Assembly (NCBI GenBank): GCA_937952925.1
Contig: CALFYA010000048.1
Span: 1-9,348, forward strand
Length of the DNA: 9,348 nucleotides
Direction of reading: 5' to 3'
Source of the DNA: an uncultured Moraxellaceae bacterium
Lineage (GTDB): Bacteria > Pseudomonadota > Gammaproteobacteria > Pseudomonadales > Moraxellaceae
This document shows positions 1-7,790 of this stretch, piece by piece. The position numbers were made by a program, and so were the translations under genes. The stretch's first letter is position 1. Every line of letters starts with the position of its first letter. A model generated the notes under the pieces. That model ran no database searches. It was given only the letters and a program-made list of their open reading frames with translations, and was not told the DNA's origin.

Positions 1-42
1 GCGACTGCAAGCTTGGGCTTTGGTGTACAAATCGACCAATAA
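1..42 (+). CDS. Possible 3' end of an upstream gene (partial)
   Basis: Frame 1 is open from the window edge to a TAA at 40-42 and reads ATASLGFGVQIDQ followed by the stop. The alternating small/hydrophobic pattern would suit the last strand of a secreted or beta-rich protein, but 13 codons cannot identify a family. The other two forward frames are also open here: frame 2 to a TAG at 53-55, and frame 3 for more than 150 nt. The choice of frame is therefore a guess, based on the tidy spacing of about 108 nt to the next start. If correct, the gene lies on the same strand as the large barrel gene and could be part of the same locus. Confidence 0.22.
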   Translation, partial: ATASLGFGVQIDQ

Positions 43-66
43 TCCACTGGATTAGTGCTGTCATCC

Positions 67-115
67 GGAGATGCTTCGGCATCTCTTGGACGCCGGTACA
101 ATGTACCGGTGTCTA
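67..115 (+). promoter_or_regulatory. Two tandem hairpins in the leader of the giant barrel gene
   Basis: Two hairpins lie back to back. The first has arms GAGATGC (68-74) and GCATCTC (79-85) closed by a TTCG tetraloop, a particularly stable RNA loop. The second has arms GACGCCGGTAC (89-99) and GTACCGGTGTC (103-113) around a 3-nt AAT loop. That is 11 pairs with one G-U, extendable by a G-U and a U-A pair to 87-115. Neither is followed by a T-run, so neither looks like an ordinary intrinsic terminator. They end about 36 nt before the GTG start. They could form an mRNA leader structure, or the CCGGTAC-AAT-GTACCGG core could be a dyad operator in DNA. A pyrimidine stretch CTCCTCCC (116-123) follows and could pair with the GGAG at 67-70. 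The structure is seen directly; any role is inferred. Confidence 0.6.
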
Positions 116-150
116 CTCCTCCCAGAATTTGAACAAGAGCAGGTTAGCCC

Positions 151-3100
151 GTGTTGCAAACTTCACTCCCTAGCGTCCAGCCAAAAACAGCATTCTTGTT
201 GAATGCACTGGCTGCATCTATGCTGCTCGTACAGCATGCGCATGCGGCTGCGCCCGCTGCTGGAGTGCAAATTACCAACATTGCATTTGCTAGTTATCTC
301 GATTTAAACAATGACAACCAAACCGCACAATCAAACGAAGTGGCGGTTGACGTTGCTGTGCTTTATGCAGTCGATCTGACCGCAGCACCCCAACTAGTTA
401 TTGAACCCGGTGATCAGGTTCAGTGGCTCAATACCCTGACCAACTTGAGCAATGAAAAAGCCAATATTGATCTTAAGACGGCTTTTGATGCGACCTATCT
501 GAGCAATATCAAACTGTATTGGGACACCGACCGCGATGGTGTACTCAGTGCAAAAGACCTCGAAATTACCAACTCGATTGCCTTGCAAGCGGGTGAGCAA
601 ATCCAACTGATTGTCCGTGCCGACAGTTCGGTTGCTCTGACCCACAATCAAGTGGTCGATGTCAACCTCAGTGCAACCGTCGTTGAAGATGCAGCGGCTC
701 AGGATCAAGTTGTTGATAGCCTGATTGCGATTATTCCCGAATTGGTTGCGGTCAAAACGGTAGACAAAGCCAGTGTTGATCCTTCGGTCAGCAAAGATAT
801 CGAACTGAATTACCAGCTGCGGGTTGAAAATAGAAGCAAAAAAGCGGCGCGTTTGGTGGATGTCACCATCAACGGCACACCAACTCAAGCCTTGATTGTC
901 AAGGATTCACTTCCCCCCAATACCACATACGTCAAAGCTGAAGCCCGCAATAAAAAAGCGGTCGTGGTGTTCCCCACGGGTGCAAGCTCCACCGAGTTTC
1001 GTACAGATGCACCAGCACCAGAACTGGTCAATGATGTGTATGTGGCGTATTTGGAAGACATTCCAGCCACCACCACTGAAATTGTCGATTTGACTGTCCG
1101 TGTGAACACCGGTGTTGCCCAAACCAATCTCAAAAACCGTTTTGAAGTGCGCTATTTGGCACCTACCGGTAAAATCACCACCAAATCTTCCGATGAAGTC
1201 AACACTGAAGTGTTGGGTAAGCAAGAAATCCAAATTAAAGACCCCAACTTCAACGACATTGCAGCAACCGGCAGTGCTGGCAAGCCGCTATATATCGAAG
1301 TCGACGCAGCCGCGTGTAACTACAGTCGTGTGGTTGCCAACAAAGTGTGGATTGAGATCAGCTCACCCACCACCAAAGATCTAGAGCGCATGCTTGCCGA
1401 AGAAACCGGTGCCAATACCGGTCGCTATCGTCTCACTTTGCCGACCCAAGCCACGCCTACGGCCATTTTGGGCGATTCAATTTTGCAGACCTTGGGTGGC
1501 GACAAAGTCGGAGTGGTGATCACCGACTGTGTGGAAACAGGTAGCCCCAACAATACGCCAGTCCCCATCCCGCCAAGCCAACAAGTCAATACCAGTGTCT
1601 TGATGGATCCTGTGGGGCTGTCACTCAATAAAATCGCAAGCGTCAACAACGCTGAAATTGGCGATTTTGTGGACTACACCATTGAGGTGAGCAACACCGG
1701 TACCAGCGTTGCGCCTGACGTCACCATGGACGACACCCTGCCACGCGGTTTTGTGTACGTTCAGGGCAGTATGCGCGTCGATGGTCAACCGTTTGTTGAT
1801 CCACAAGGCAACAAAGGCCCTTATCTCAAATTGGGCTTGGGTTCTTTAGCGCCCACAGCCAAGAAAAAAGTCCAGTACCGTGTCTATATTGGGCCCAATG
1901 CACTCAATGGCGACGGGATCAACCGCGCAACCGCCGTCGATATTAGTGGTAAAAAATCCAACGAAGACACCGCCAAAGTCAAAGTCTCACCAGGCGTGTT
2001 GATGAGTGATGGCTTTGTGATTGGGAAGGTCTATACCGACTGCAATCGTAATGGTATGCAAGACACCGGTGAGCGTGGTGTACCGGGTATTCGTCTGTAC
2101 ATGGAAGATGGCAGTTTTGTCGTCACCGACAGCGAAGGCAAATATGATTTTTATGGGGTAAAACCACAAACCCACGTCCTCAAGCTTGACCGCAGCTCTT
2201 TGCCTTATGGTGCAGAACTAGTTGAGCAAGGTAACCGCAATGCCGGTGATGCCGGTAGCCGTTTTGTCGATGTCAAACGCGGCGAATTACATCGTGCCGA
2301 TTTTGCAATGGTCGATAGCAGCAATGGCTGCACCACACAAATTGATGAACAAATCACGGAGCGTCGCAAGCTGATCGGTGATCAAAACGCAGATCTTGAG
2401 CGGGTGTTGCGTTCGGAGCTGGCGATTGAGCCAAACTATACCTTGGGTGAAGTACGCAGCTTGCCCGCATCAGGCTGTATCACCGCCAATGGCGCAAGTG
2501 CTGACTGTAATCTCAAAGTGCCGACCAATCAGCCCGCCAATGTCGGCGTGACACAAGTTAAACTCAATAAAGTGGTCGCCCCCAAACTGCTTGATCTTGA
2601 AGAAGAGATGAAGCGTAGCGACAACAACAAGCTGACGGTATTGAATCTGCAAGATGGTCAAATCTTGCCTTACCCGCAGACCAATCTGCAAATCAAAGCG
2701 GTTGCTGGCACGCGCATTGAAGTACTGGTCAACGGTGAAGATGTTGGCGAAAGCCGAATTGGTAAACGTGCGGTGTTGGCTGAGCGCCAAATCGCGGGTT
2801 TTGACTATATTGGTCTGAATCTCAAAGAAGGCAAAAACAGCATTGAGATTCGTCAATTTGACGGCATGGGCAACTTGCGTGACCAACGTACCCTTGAGGT
2901 GTTGGCACCAGGCAGCATGAATCGCCTGAGCCTCAAACTTGACCATACTGCGGTTGAAGCCAACGGACGCGACAGCATCAATGTGATTGTGCGTGTCGTA
3001 GATGCCAACGGTACGCTGGTGGCGAGCCGGACACCGGTCACCATTGATAGCACCATAGGGAAGATCCAGCTTGAAGATCTAGATCCCAACCAAGCGGGTG

Positions 3101-5790
3101 TCCAGCAGTTTGTGGAAGGCGGCGAGATGCATATCCCGCTGCTATCGCCCACCCAAGCCGGCGAAGGTCGCTTGTTGGTCAGTAGTGGCGTGTTCCAAAC
3201 GCAGCAAGACATCCGCTTTGTGCCCGAGCTGCGCCCCATGATCGCTGCAGGTATTGTGGAAGGGGCCATTTCACTGACCGACTTTGACCCCAAAGCACTG
3301 AGTAAAGCCAGCAAAGATGACGGGTTTGAAGCTGAGCTCAATGAGCTTGCAACCGGTAAAGATGGTAAACTACAAACCACCGGCCGTAGTGCGTTCTTCC
3401 TAAAAGGCAAAGTCAAAGGTGAATACCTGCTGACCATGGCCTACGATTCCAACAAAGACAAAGATCAGCGCCTGTTCCGTGACATTCGCCCCGACGAATA
3501 TTATCCAGTCTATGGCGATGCGGCAGCCAAAGGCTTTGATGCACAGTCCACCAGCAAACTGTATGTCCGGCTCGACAAAGGCCGCTCGTATGCCTTGTAC
3601 GGCGACTACACCACCCGTATCGATAATGATGAAGGGCTGTCGTTGGGGCAATACAACCGCTCCTTGACGGGGGTACGCGCCCATCACGAAGATGCTAAGA
3701 CCAATATCACCAGCTTTGCCGCACAAACCACCTCGCGTCAAATTGTCTCTGAGCAGCGTGGCTTGGGCATTTCAGGCCCCTATAGCTTGGGTGATGTAGT
3801 CTTTGATTCGATGATTGAAAACAGCGAAAAAGTCGAACTGTTGGTGCGTGATCGCAACAATCCTGGTTTGATTTTGCGCGACAAATCCCGCACGTTGACC
3901 CGTTTTGTTGATTACGACGTCGATACCTTGAGCGGGGCGATTTACCTCAAACGCCCGATCAATAGCGAAGACGAAAACGGTAATGCTCAATCGTTGCGCA
4001 TCACGGTCGAAAGCGAGCAAGGTGGCAAAAGCTATATCGTGGGCGGGGTTGCTGGCAAAACGGCAATCACCGACCGGATCAGTGTGGGCGGCTCTTTTGT
4101 CAAGAGCGATGATCCACTGACCCAAGAGCAACTAGCGAGTGTCAACACCGTCGCCAAACTATCGGATCGCACCAAGCTGATTGCTGAGATTGCGCGGAGT
4201 GAAAACACCGTTGATCCACTCAATCAACTCAATAGCCCCAACGCCAGCATTGATCCCACGGGTGAACAGTCGGGGATGGCGGGGCGTGTTGAGCTGAAAT
4301 ATGCAACCGCCAACAGCGAAGCACGTGTTTATCACAGCCAAGCGGATGAAGGTTTTTATAATGTTGCCTCGCCCATTTCGGCGGGTCGTAAAGAAAGCGG
4401 GATCCGCATTCAGGCACGTTTGCCCCAAGTCGGTTTGGCCAAAGTCGAAGCGATTCGCACCGAAGACAGTGCCAACGCCGGTATCCGTGATGGGGTAACC
4501 GCCAGTATTGAACGGGCGCTCAATCAGTATGTCAATTTGGAAGTGGGCGCACGGTTTTATGAAGAGACCTCGCAAGCTGCGTCCGCCACCTCCACATCAG
4601 CCAATACCCCATACAAAGGCACCACAGCGCGTGTCAAGCTCAATGCACAATTGCCGTGGATTGCAGGGGCCAGCACCTTTGCCGAATACGAGCAAGATAT
4701 CGAAGAAGCCGACCGTAAAGTGTTTGCCCTCGGTGGTAGCTACCAACTTGGCAACAAAGGCCGTGTGTATGCACGACATGAGCTGATGTCGAGCATCAGC
4801 GGCACTTATGGCCTCAATGACGCCACTAAACGCAACTCCACCGTGGTGGGGATTGACGGTAATTATATGAAAGACGGTACCGTCTTTAGTGAATACCGGA
4901 TGCGTGATGGCATCAGTGCACGCGAAGCAGAAGCGGCATTGGGTCTGCGCAATCAATGGCATGTCAGCGAAGGCATTCGCCTAAGCACCAGTTTTGAGAA
5001 AATCAAATCGCTCAAAGGTGCCAACGACAGCCAAGATGCAACCGCCGTGTCGGTTGGTGCGGAGTACCTGACCAATCCTCTGTGGAAAGCCGTCGGAAAA
5101 GTAGAAAAGCGTTGGGCAAAAACCACAGACACCTTCATCAACACCTTAGGTGGTGCCTACAAAGCTTCTGATGATGTAACGTTGCTGGTCAAAAACGTCT
5201 ACAACCTGACCGACAACAAAACCACGGGTGATCGTACCGTTGATCGCTTCCAAGTCGGTGCTGCTTACCGTGATTTTGACAACACCACCTTTGATGGCTT
5301 GGCCAAACTTGAATATCGCCTAGACGACAATCAATCGTTGGCTGAACCAGTCAAGCGCGAAGTGTATATTGCATCGACCCATGCCAACTATCATCCGGTT
5401 CGCCGTTTGACCTTGGCAAGTCAGTATGCCGTCAAATATGTGCGCCAAGATCAAAACAACTTGGCCAACAGTGGCGCAACGCAATTGGTGAGTGGTCGTG
5501 CGATTTATGACCTCAATGAACGTTGGGATGCCAGCCTGCAAACGGGATTGATGTGGAGCAATGTCAGCGACGGTCAACGCTATTTGGTCGGTGCTGAAAT
5601 TGGTTATCTGCTGGCAGCCAATTTGTGGGTGTCGGGTGGTTATAACTTTATCGGCTATCGGGATGACGATCTGGTCGATAGCAACACCACCGCGAAGGGC
5701 GTGTATATGCGTCTGCGCTTCAAGTTTGACGAAGACCTCTTTAATATGGGCTCAGCTGCGGTCAACAAGTCGATGGAGCCTCAACCATGA
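151..5790 (+). CDS. Giant exported DUF11/SdrD-B multidomain protein with C-terminal outer-membrane beta-barrel
   Basis: This 1879-aa protein probably spans the outer membrane; its function is unknown. The GTG at 151 is the earliest possible start (in-frame TAG at 145-147), has an AGCAGG-like ribosome site about 8 nt upstream, and gives a signal peptide with likely cleavage after AHA (30-32). By eye the order is: an N-terminal beta domain (about 36-195) with an EF-hand-like loop DTDRDGVLSAKD (125-136); a DUF11-like domain (198-350); a domain with the ETGANTG motif (360-465); a second DUF11 domain (488-615); an SdrD-B-like domain with DCNRNGMQDTGE (630-641); a poorly defined linker (690-825); Ig-like modules at 829-918 and 924-1035 (the latter Big-1/invasin-like); then from about 1080 to the end alternating amphipathic strands of a barrel. 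Conserved-looking landmarks are EYYPVYGD (1116-1123) and a soluble insert at about 1205-1292. The final strand GVYMRLRFKF is typical of outer-membrane proteins. All six cysteines lie between 389 and 786. The gene overlaps the next by 4 nt. An adhesin, a surface-display scaffold or a large pore are all possible. Confidence 0.88.
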   Translation: MLQTSLPSVQPKTAFLLNALAASMLLVQHAHAAAPAAGVQITNIAFASYLDLNNDNQTAQSNEVAVDVAVLYAVDLTAAPQLVIEPGDQVQWLNTLTNLSNEKANIDLKTAFDATYLSNIKLYWDTDRDGVLSAKDLEITNSIALQAGEQIQLIVRADSSVALTHNQVVDVNLSATVVEDAAAQDQVVDSLIAIIPELVAVKTVDKASVDPSVSKDIELNYQLRVENRSKKAARLVDVTINGTPTQALIVKDSLPPNTTYVKAEARNKKAVVVFPTGASSTEFRTDAPAPELVNDVYVAYLEDIPATTTEIVDLTVRVNTGVAQTNLKNRFEVRYLAPTGKITTKSSDEVNTEVLGKQEIQIKDPNFNDIAATGSAGKPLYIEVDAAACNYSRVVANKVWIEISSPTTKDLERMLAEETGANTGRYRLTLPTQATPTAILGDSILQTLGGDKVGVVITDCVETGSPNNTPVPIPPSQQVNTSVLMDPVGLSLNKIASVNNAEIGDFVDYTIEVSNTGTSVAPDVTMDDTLPRGFVYVQGSMRVDGQPFVDPQGNKGPYLKLGLGSLAPTAKKKVQYRVYIGPNALNGDGINRATAVDISGKKSNEDTAKVKVSPGVLMSDGFVIGKVYTDCNRNGMQDTGERGVPGIRLYMEDGSFVVTDSEGKYDFYGVKPQTHVLKLDRSSLPYGAELVEQGNRNAGDAGSRFVDVKRGELHRADFAMVDSSNGCTTQIDEQITERRKLIGDQNADLERVLRSELAIEPNYTLGEVRSLPASGCITANGASADCNLKVPTNQPANVGVTQVKLNKVVAPKLLDLEEEMKRSDNNKLTVLNLQDGQILPYPQTNLQIKAVAGTRIEVLVNGEDVGESRIGKRAVLAERQIAGFDYIGLNLKEGKNSIEIRQFDGMGNLRDQRTLEVLAPGSMNRLSLKLDHTAVEANGRDSINVIVRVVDANGTLVASRTPVTIDSTIGKIQLEDLDPNQAGVQQFVEGGEMHIPLLSPTQAGEGRLLVSSGVFQTQQDIRFVPELRPMIAAGIVEGAISLTDFDPKALSKASKDDGFEAELNELATGKDGKLQTTGRSAFFLKGKVKGEYLLTMAYDSNKDKDQRLFRDIRPDEYYPVYGDAAAKGFDAQSTSKLYVRLDKGRSYALYGDYTTRIDNDEGLSLGQYNRSLTGVRAHHEDAKTNITSFAAQTTSRQIVSEQRGLGISGPYSLGDVVFDSMIENSEKVELLVRDRNNPGLILRDKSRTLTRFVDYDVDTLSGAIYLKRPINSEDENGNAQSLRITVESEQGGKSYIVGGVAGKTAITDRISVGGSFVKSDDPLTQEQLASVNTVAKLSDRTKLIAEIARSENTVDPLNQLNSPNASIDPTGEQSGMAGRVELKYATANSEARVYHSQADEGFYNVASPISAGRKESGIRIQARLPQVGLAKVEAIRTEDSANAGIRDGVTASIERALNQYVNLEVGARFYEETSQAASATSTSANTPYKGTTARVKLNAQLPWIAGASTFAEYEQDIEEADRKVFALGGSYQLGNKGRVYARHELMSSISGTYGLNDATKRNSTVVGIDGNYMKDGTVFSEYRMRDGISAREAEAALGLRNQWHVSEGIRLSTSFEKIKSLKGANDSQDATAVSVGAEYLTNPLWKAVGKVEKRWAKTTDTFINTLGGAYKASDDVTLLVKNVYNLTDNKTTGDRTVDRFQVGAAYRDFDNTTFDGLAKLEYRLDDNQSLAEPVKREVYIASTHANYHPVRRLTLASQYAVKYVRQDQNNLANSGATQLVSGRAIYDLNERWDASLQTGLMWSNVSDGQRYLVGAEIGYLLAANLWVSGGYNFIGYRDDDLVDSNTTAKGVYMRLRFKFDEDLFNMGSAAVNKSMEPQP

Positions 5791-6977
5791 TCAAGCCTGC
5801 TCACAGGTCTTTTGCTGCATGGCGTGTGCTGGCGTTCGCGCTGGGTATGAGCGCGGCTCCCGTCAGCTTCGCCCTGACCTTGGGTGCGTCACAATCGGGG
5901 ATCTTTGCGCCTTCGGCACAAACCAACGCTCAGTATGAACAGATGAGCAAACGACTTGCCCCGTTTCTCAGCAGTGCTGATGCCCTCGTGCGTTATCATG
6001 CAGCCAAAGCGCAAACGTGGATCAGTTATGCTGCTCACCAAACCTCTGAAGGTGGCTTAACGCCTGCACAGCAACAAGCCTGGGCAGAAGCCGAACGGCT
6101 CACCACAGCACTTGAACAAGGTCAATCGCTGTCACTCACCACAACCGTCCCTAGCACGTCGGGCGTGATGCGACGCGACTTGTGGGCAACTGCTGAAATT
6201 CTCAAGCAATATCCTGCCTTTCAATCTGACCTTGCCATGCAAGTGGCACAAGCCGAAGTCAAATTGGTGTGGGCAGCCGCCGAGCATTGCGAATTGGGCT
6301 GGCGTCACTCGCGTGAGCATTTTGCAGCCGCAGAACGTCTGCTCAATAGTGCACGCGCAAGCGCAGAACTCAGCCCGAATGCGCCTGCATGGCCGGAGCA
6401 CATCACTTACCCAAGTTTGGTGGAACTCAACGGAGTGGCCGCAGGCTGTCATGGGGTATTAGGCCCTTGGCCGCTGATTTCGACCACAACATTCAAGCAG
6501 CCTGCCCAGCCGGTTGATCCGGTCGTACCGGTCACGCCAGAACCACCGGTGGTGTTACCACCCGAACTGCTTGAGCTGCCCAACAACGTCCATTTTGCTT
6601 TGGACAAATCGTTCTTGTCGGGTGAGTCCAAGCAAGTGCTTGATCGAATTGCAGCCGTCTTGAAAGCGCATCCTGAGATTACCGTAACGCTGTATGGCTA
6701 TACCGATCCGCGTGCCAGCGATGCTTACAACCAAGCGTTGTCGGCGCGTCGTGCCAATTCGGTTGAAAAATATTTGGTCAGCCAAGGCATTGATCTGAAA
6801 CGAATTGCACGTGTAGCCAAAGGTGAAAGCAATATACTCACCGATCAAAATGTGATCTTGGGTCATGCGATGAGCCGCCGCGTCGAGCTCGTGTTTGCCA
6901 GCGATGCCAAAGAAATCAAAGCGATCCCACAAACTGCGGATTTGCAGCTTGAAAAAACCAAGCGCAAAAAACGCTAG
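5787..6977 (+). CDS. Secreted OmpA-family peptidoglycan-binding protein, coupled to the barrel gene
   Basis: This 396-aa protein has an N-terminal signal peptide (basic start, hydrophobic 14-24, likely cleavage after SFA at 27-29). No lipobox is seen, so it should be a soluble periplasmic or membrane-associated protein rather than a lipoprotein. Residues about 30-235 are mostly alanine-rich and helical in character, have two cysteines, and match no family I recognise. A proline/valine-rich linker (about 238-261) leads to an OmpA C-terminal domain (about 265-373). In that domain YTDPRASDAYNQALSARRA contains D307 and R322, spaced 15 apart like D271 and R286, which hold diaminopimelate in Acinetobacter OmpA. 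A very basic tail (KTKRKKR) ends the protein. The start codon overlaps the upstream stop (ATGA), with GGAG at 5775-5778, so translation is probably coupled. By inference it tethers the neighbouring barrel, or a complex containing it, to the cell wall. Confidence 0.88.
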   Translation: MIKPAHRSFAAWRVLAFALGMSAAPVSFALTLGASQSGIFAPSAQTNAQYEQMSKRLAPFLSSADALVRYHAAKAQTWISYAAHQTSEGGLTPAQQQAWAEAERLTTALEQGQSLSLTTTVPSTSGVMRRDLWATAEILKQYPAFQSDLAMQVAQAEVKLVWAAAEHCELGWRHSREHFAAAERLLNSARASAELSPNAPAWPEHITYPSLVELNGVAAGCHGVLGPWPLISTTTFKQPAQPVDPVVPVTPEPPVVLPPELLELPNNVHFALDKSFLSGESKQVLDRIAAVLKAHPEITVTLYGYTDPRASDAYNQALSARRANSVEKYLVSQGIDLKRIARVAKGESNILTDQNVILGHAMSRRVELVFASDAKEIKAIPQTADLQLEKTKRKKR

Positions 6978-6989
6978 TCGCCATCAAGC

Positions 6990-7015
6990 AAAAGCCACCT
7001 TCCGGTGGCTTTTTT
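6990..7015 (+). terminator. Intrinsic terminator, probably bidirectional
   Basis: A 10-bp stem has arms AAAAGCCACC (6990-6999) and GGTGGCTTTT (7004-7013), a TTCC loop, and a T-run ending at 7015. It lies 13 nt after the stop of the OmpA-family gene. The adenines on the left arm give a four-T run on the other strand, and the convergent yciK-like gene stops at 7026, so it can serve both transcription units. Confidence 0.92.
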
Positions 7016-7025
7016 CTGCAGGTGG

Positions 7026-7790
7026 TTATACCCCATCTGGCCGAGGCACATCCAAAGACTGACCAGTCACGCCATGACTATCCGCACCCATCAAATACAA
7101 ATATGTGGGCATGATGTCTTCAGGGGTGGGCAGATTGAAGGGATTCTCACCCGGATAGGCATGCGCCCGCATATTGGTACGAGTCGGGCCGGGGTTGATA
7201 CAATTAAATCGAATGGCAGACACGTTGGCGAGCTCATCCGAAAACATTTTTGACAATCCTTCGACACCCATTTTGGAAATCGCATACGCCCCCCAAAAGG
7301 CGCGTGGCGTGCGGCCAACACTGCTACTGGTAAACACCACTGACGCATCTTTGGATAAACGTAGCAACGGCAACAAGGTTTGCGTCAGTTGAAACGGCGC
7401 ACGCATGTTGACATTCATCACATCATCGAAGGTATCAGGATCGTACATTTGCAGTGGGGTGAGTGGCCCCAAGATGGCGGCGTTGTGCAAAATGCCATCG
7501 AGACCGCCTATCTCTTGCTCAATCATGTTGGCCAGCTGTTGATAGTCCACCATGGTCGCACTCGACAGATTGAGCGGCAGTAACGCAGGCTGTGCGCCAC
7601 CGGCTTGCTCAATCTCGTCATATACCGCCTCAAGCTTGCTTAAGGTACGACCCAACAACAGCACCGTTGCACCATAGCGAGCAAAAGTGAGAGCAGCGGC
7701 ACGGCCAATGCCATCACCAGCGCCCGTCACCAAAATATTGCGCCCCCGCAGCAGATCGGCTGCGGGTTGATATGTACGAGGGTCAAACAT
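7026..7790 (-). CDS. yciK: YciK-family short-chain dehydrogenase/reductase
   Basis: This is a 254-aa classical SDR, probably cytoplasmic and NAD(P)-dependent. It has the cofactor motif TGAGDGIG (22-29), the HNAA motif (102-105) and the full catalytic set N128, S156, Y169 and K173 (YAISK). The GR pair at 47-48, after the second beta strand, would suit NADPH, but this is weak evidence. The length and the N-terminal extension before the Rossmann fold (starting [14 protein letters not shown]) fit the YciK family, whose substrate is not established. The start ATG overlaps the end of the phosphatase gene by 8 nt (ATGTTTGA), and a GGTGG-rich stretch upstream can act as ribosome site. It is the last gene of the ubiG operon and ends 10 nt from the shared terminator. 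Family assignment is secure; the exact orthology rests on gene order and recalled sequence. Confidence 0.9.
   Translation of the reverse strand: MFDPRTYQPAADLLRGRNILVTGAGDGIGRAAALTFARYGATVLLLGRTLSKLEAVYDEIEQAGGAQPALLPLNLSSATMVDYQQLANMIEQEIGGLDGILHNAAILGPLTPLQMYDPDTFDDVMNVNMRAPFQLTQTLLPLLRLSKDASVVFTSSSVGRTPRAFWGAYAISKMGVEGLSKMFSDELANVSAIRFNCINPGPTRTNMRAHAYPGENPFNLPTPEDIMPTYLYLMGADSHGVTGQSLDVPRPDGV

Noticed and set aside
2853..3437. Long antisense open frame (194 codons) inside the giant gene
   Set aside because: It runs opposite a region with clear protein domains on the + strand. Its translation is serine-rich, shows no motif, and is what antisense to these codons would give.
151..5790. Classical autotransporter or intimin-type protein
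   Set aside because: The barrel is far larger than the ~12-strand autotransporter unit, and it is C-terminal, unlike the intimin/invasin barrel. No linker helix or autochaperone was recognised.
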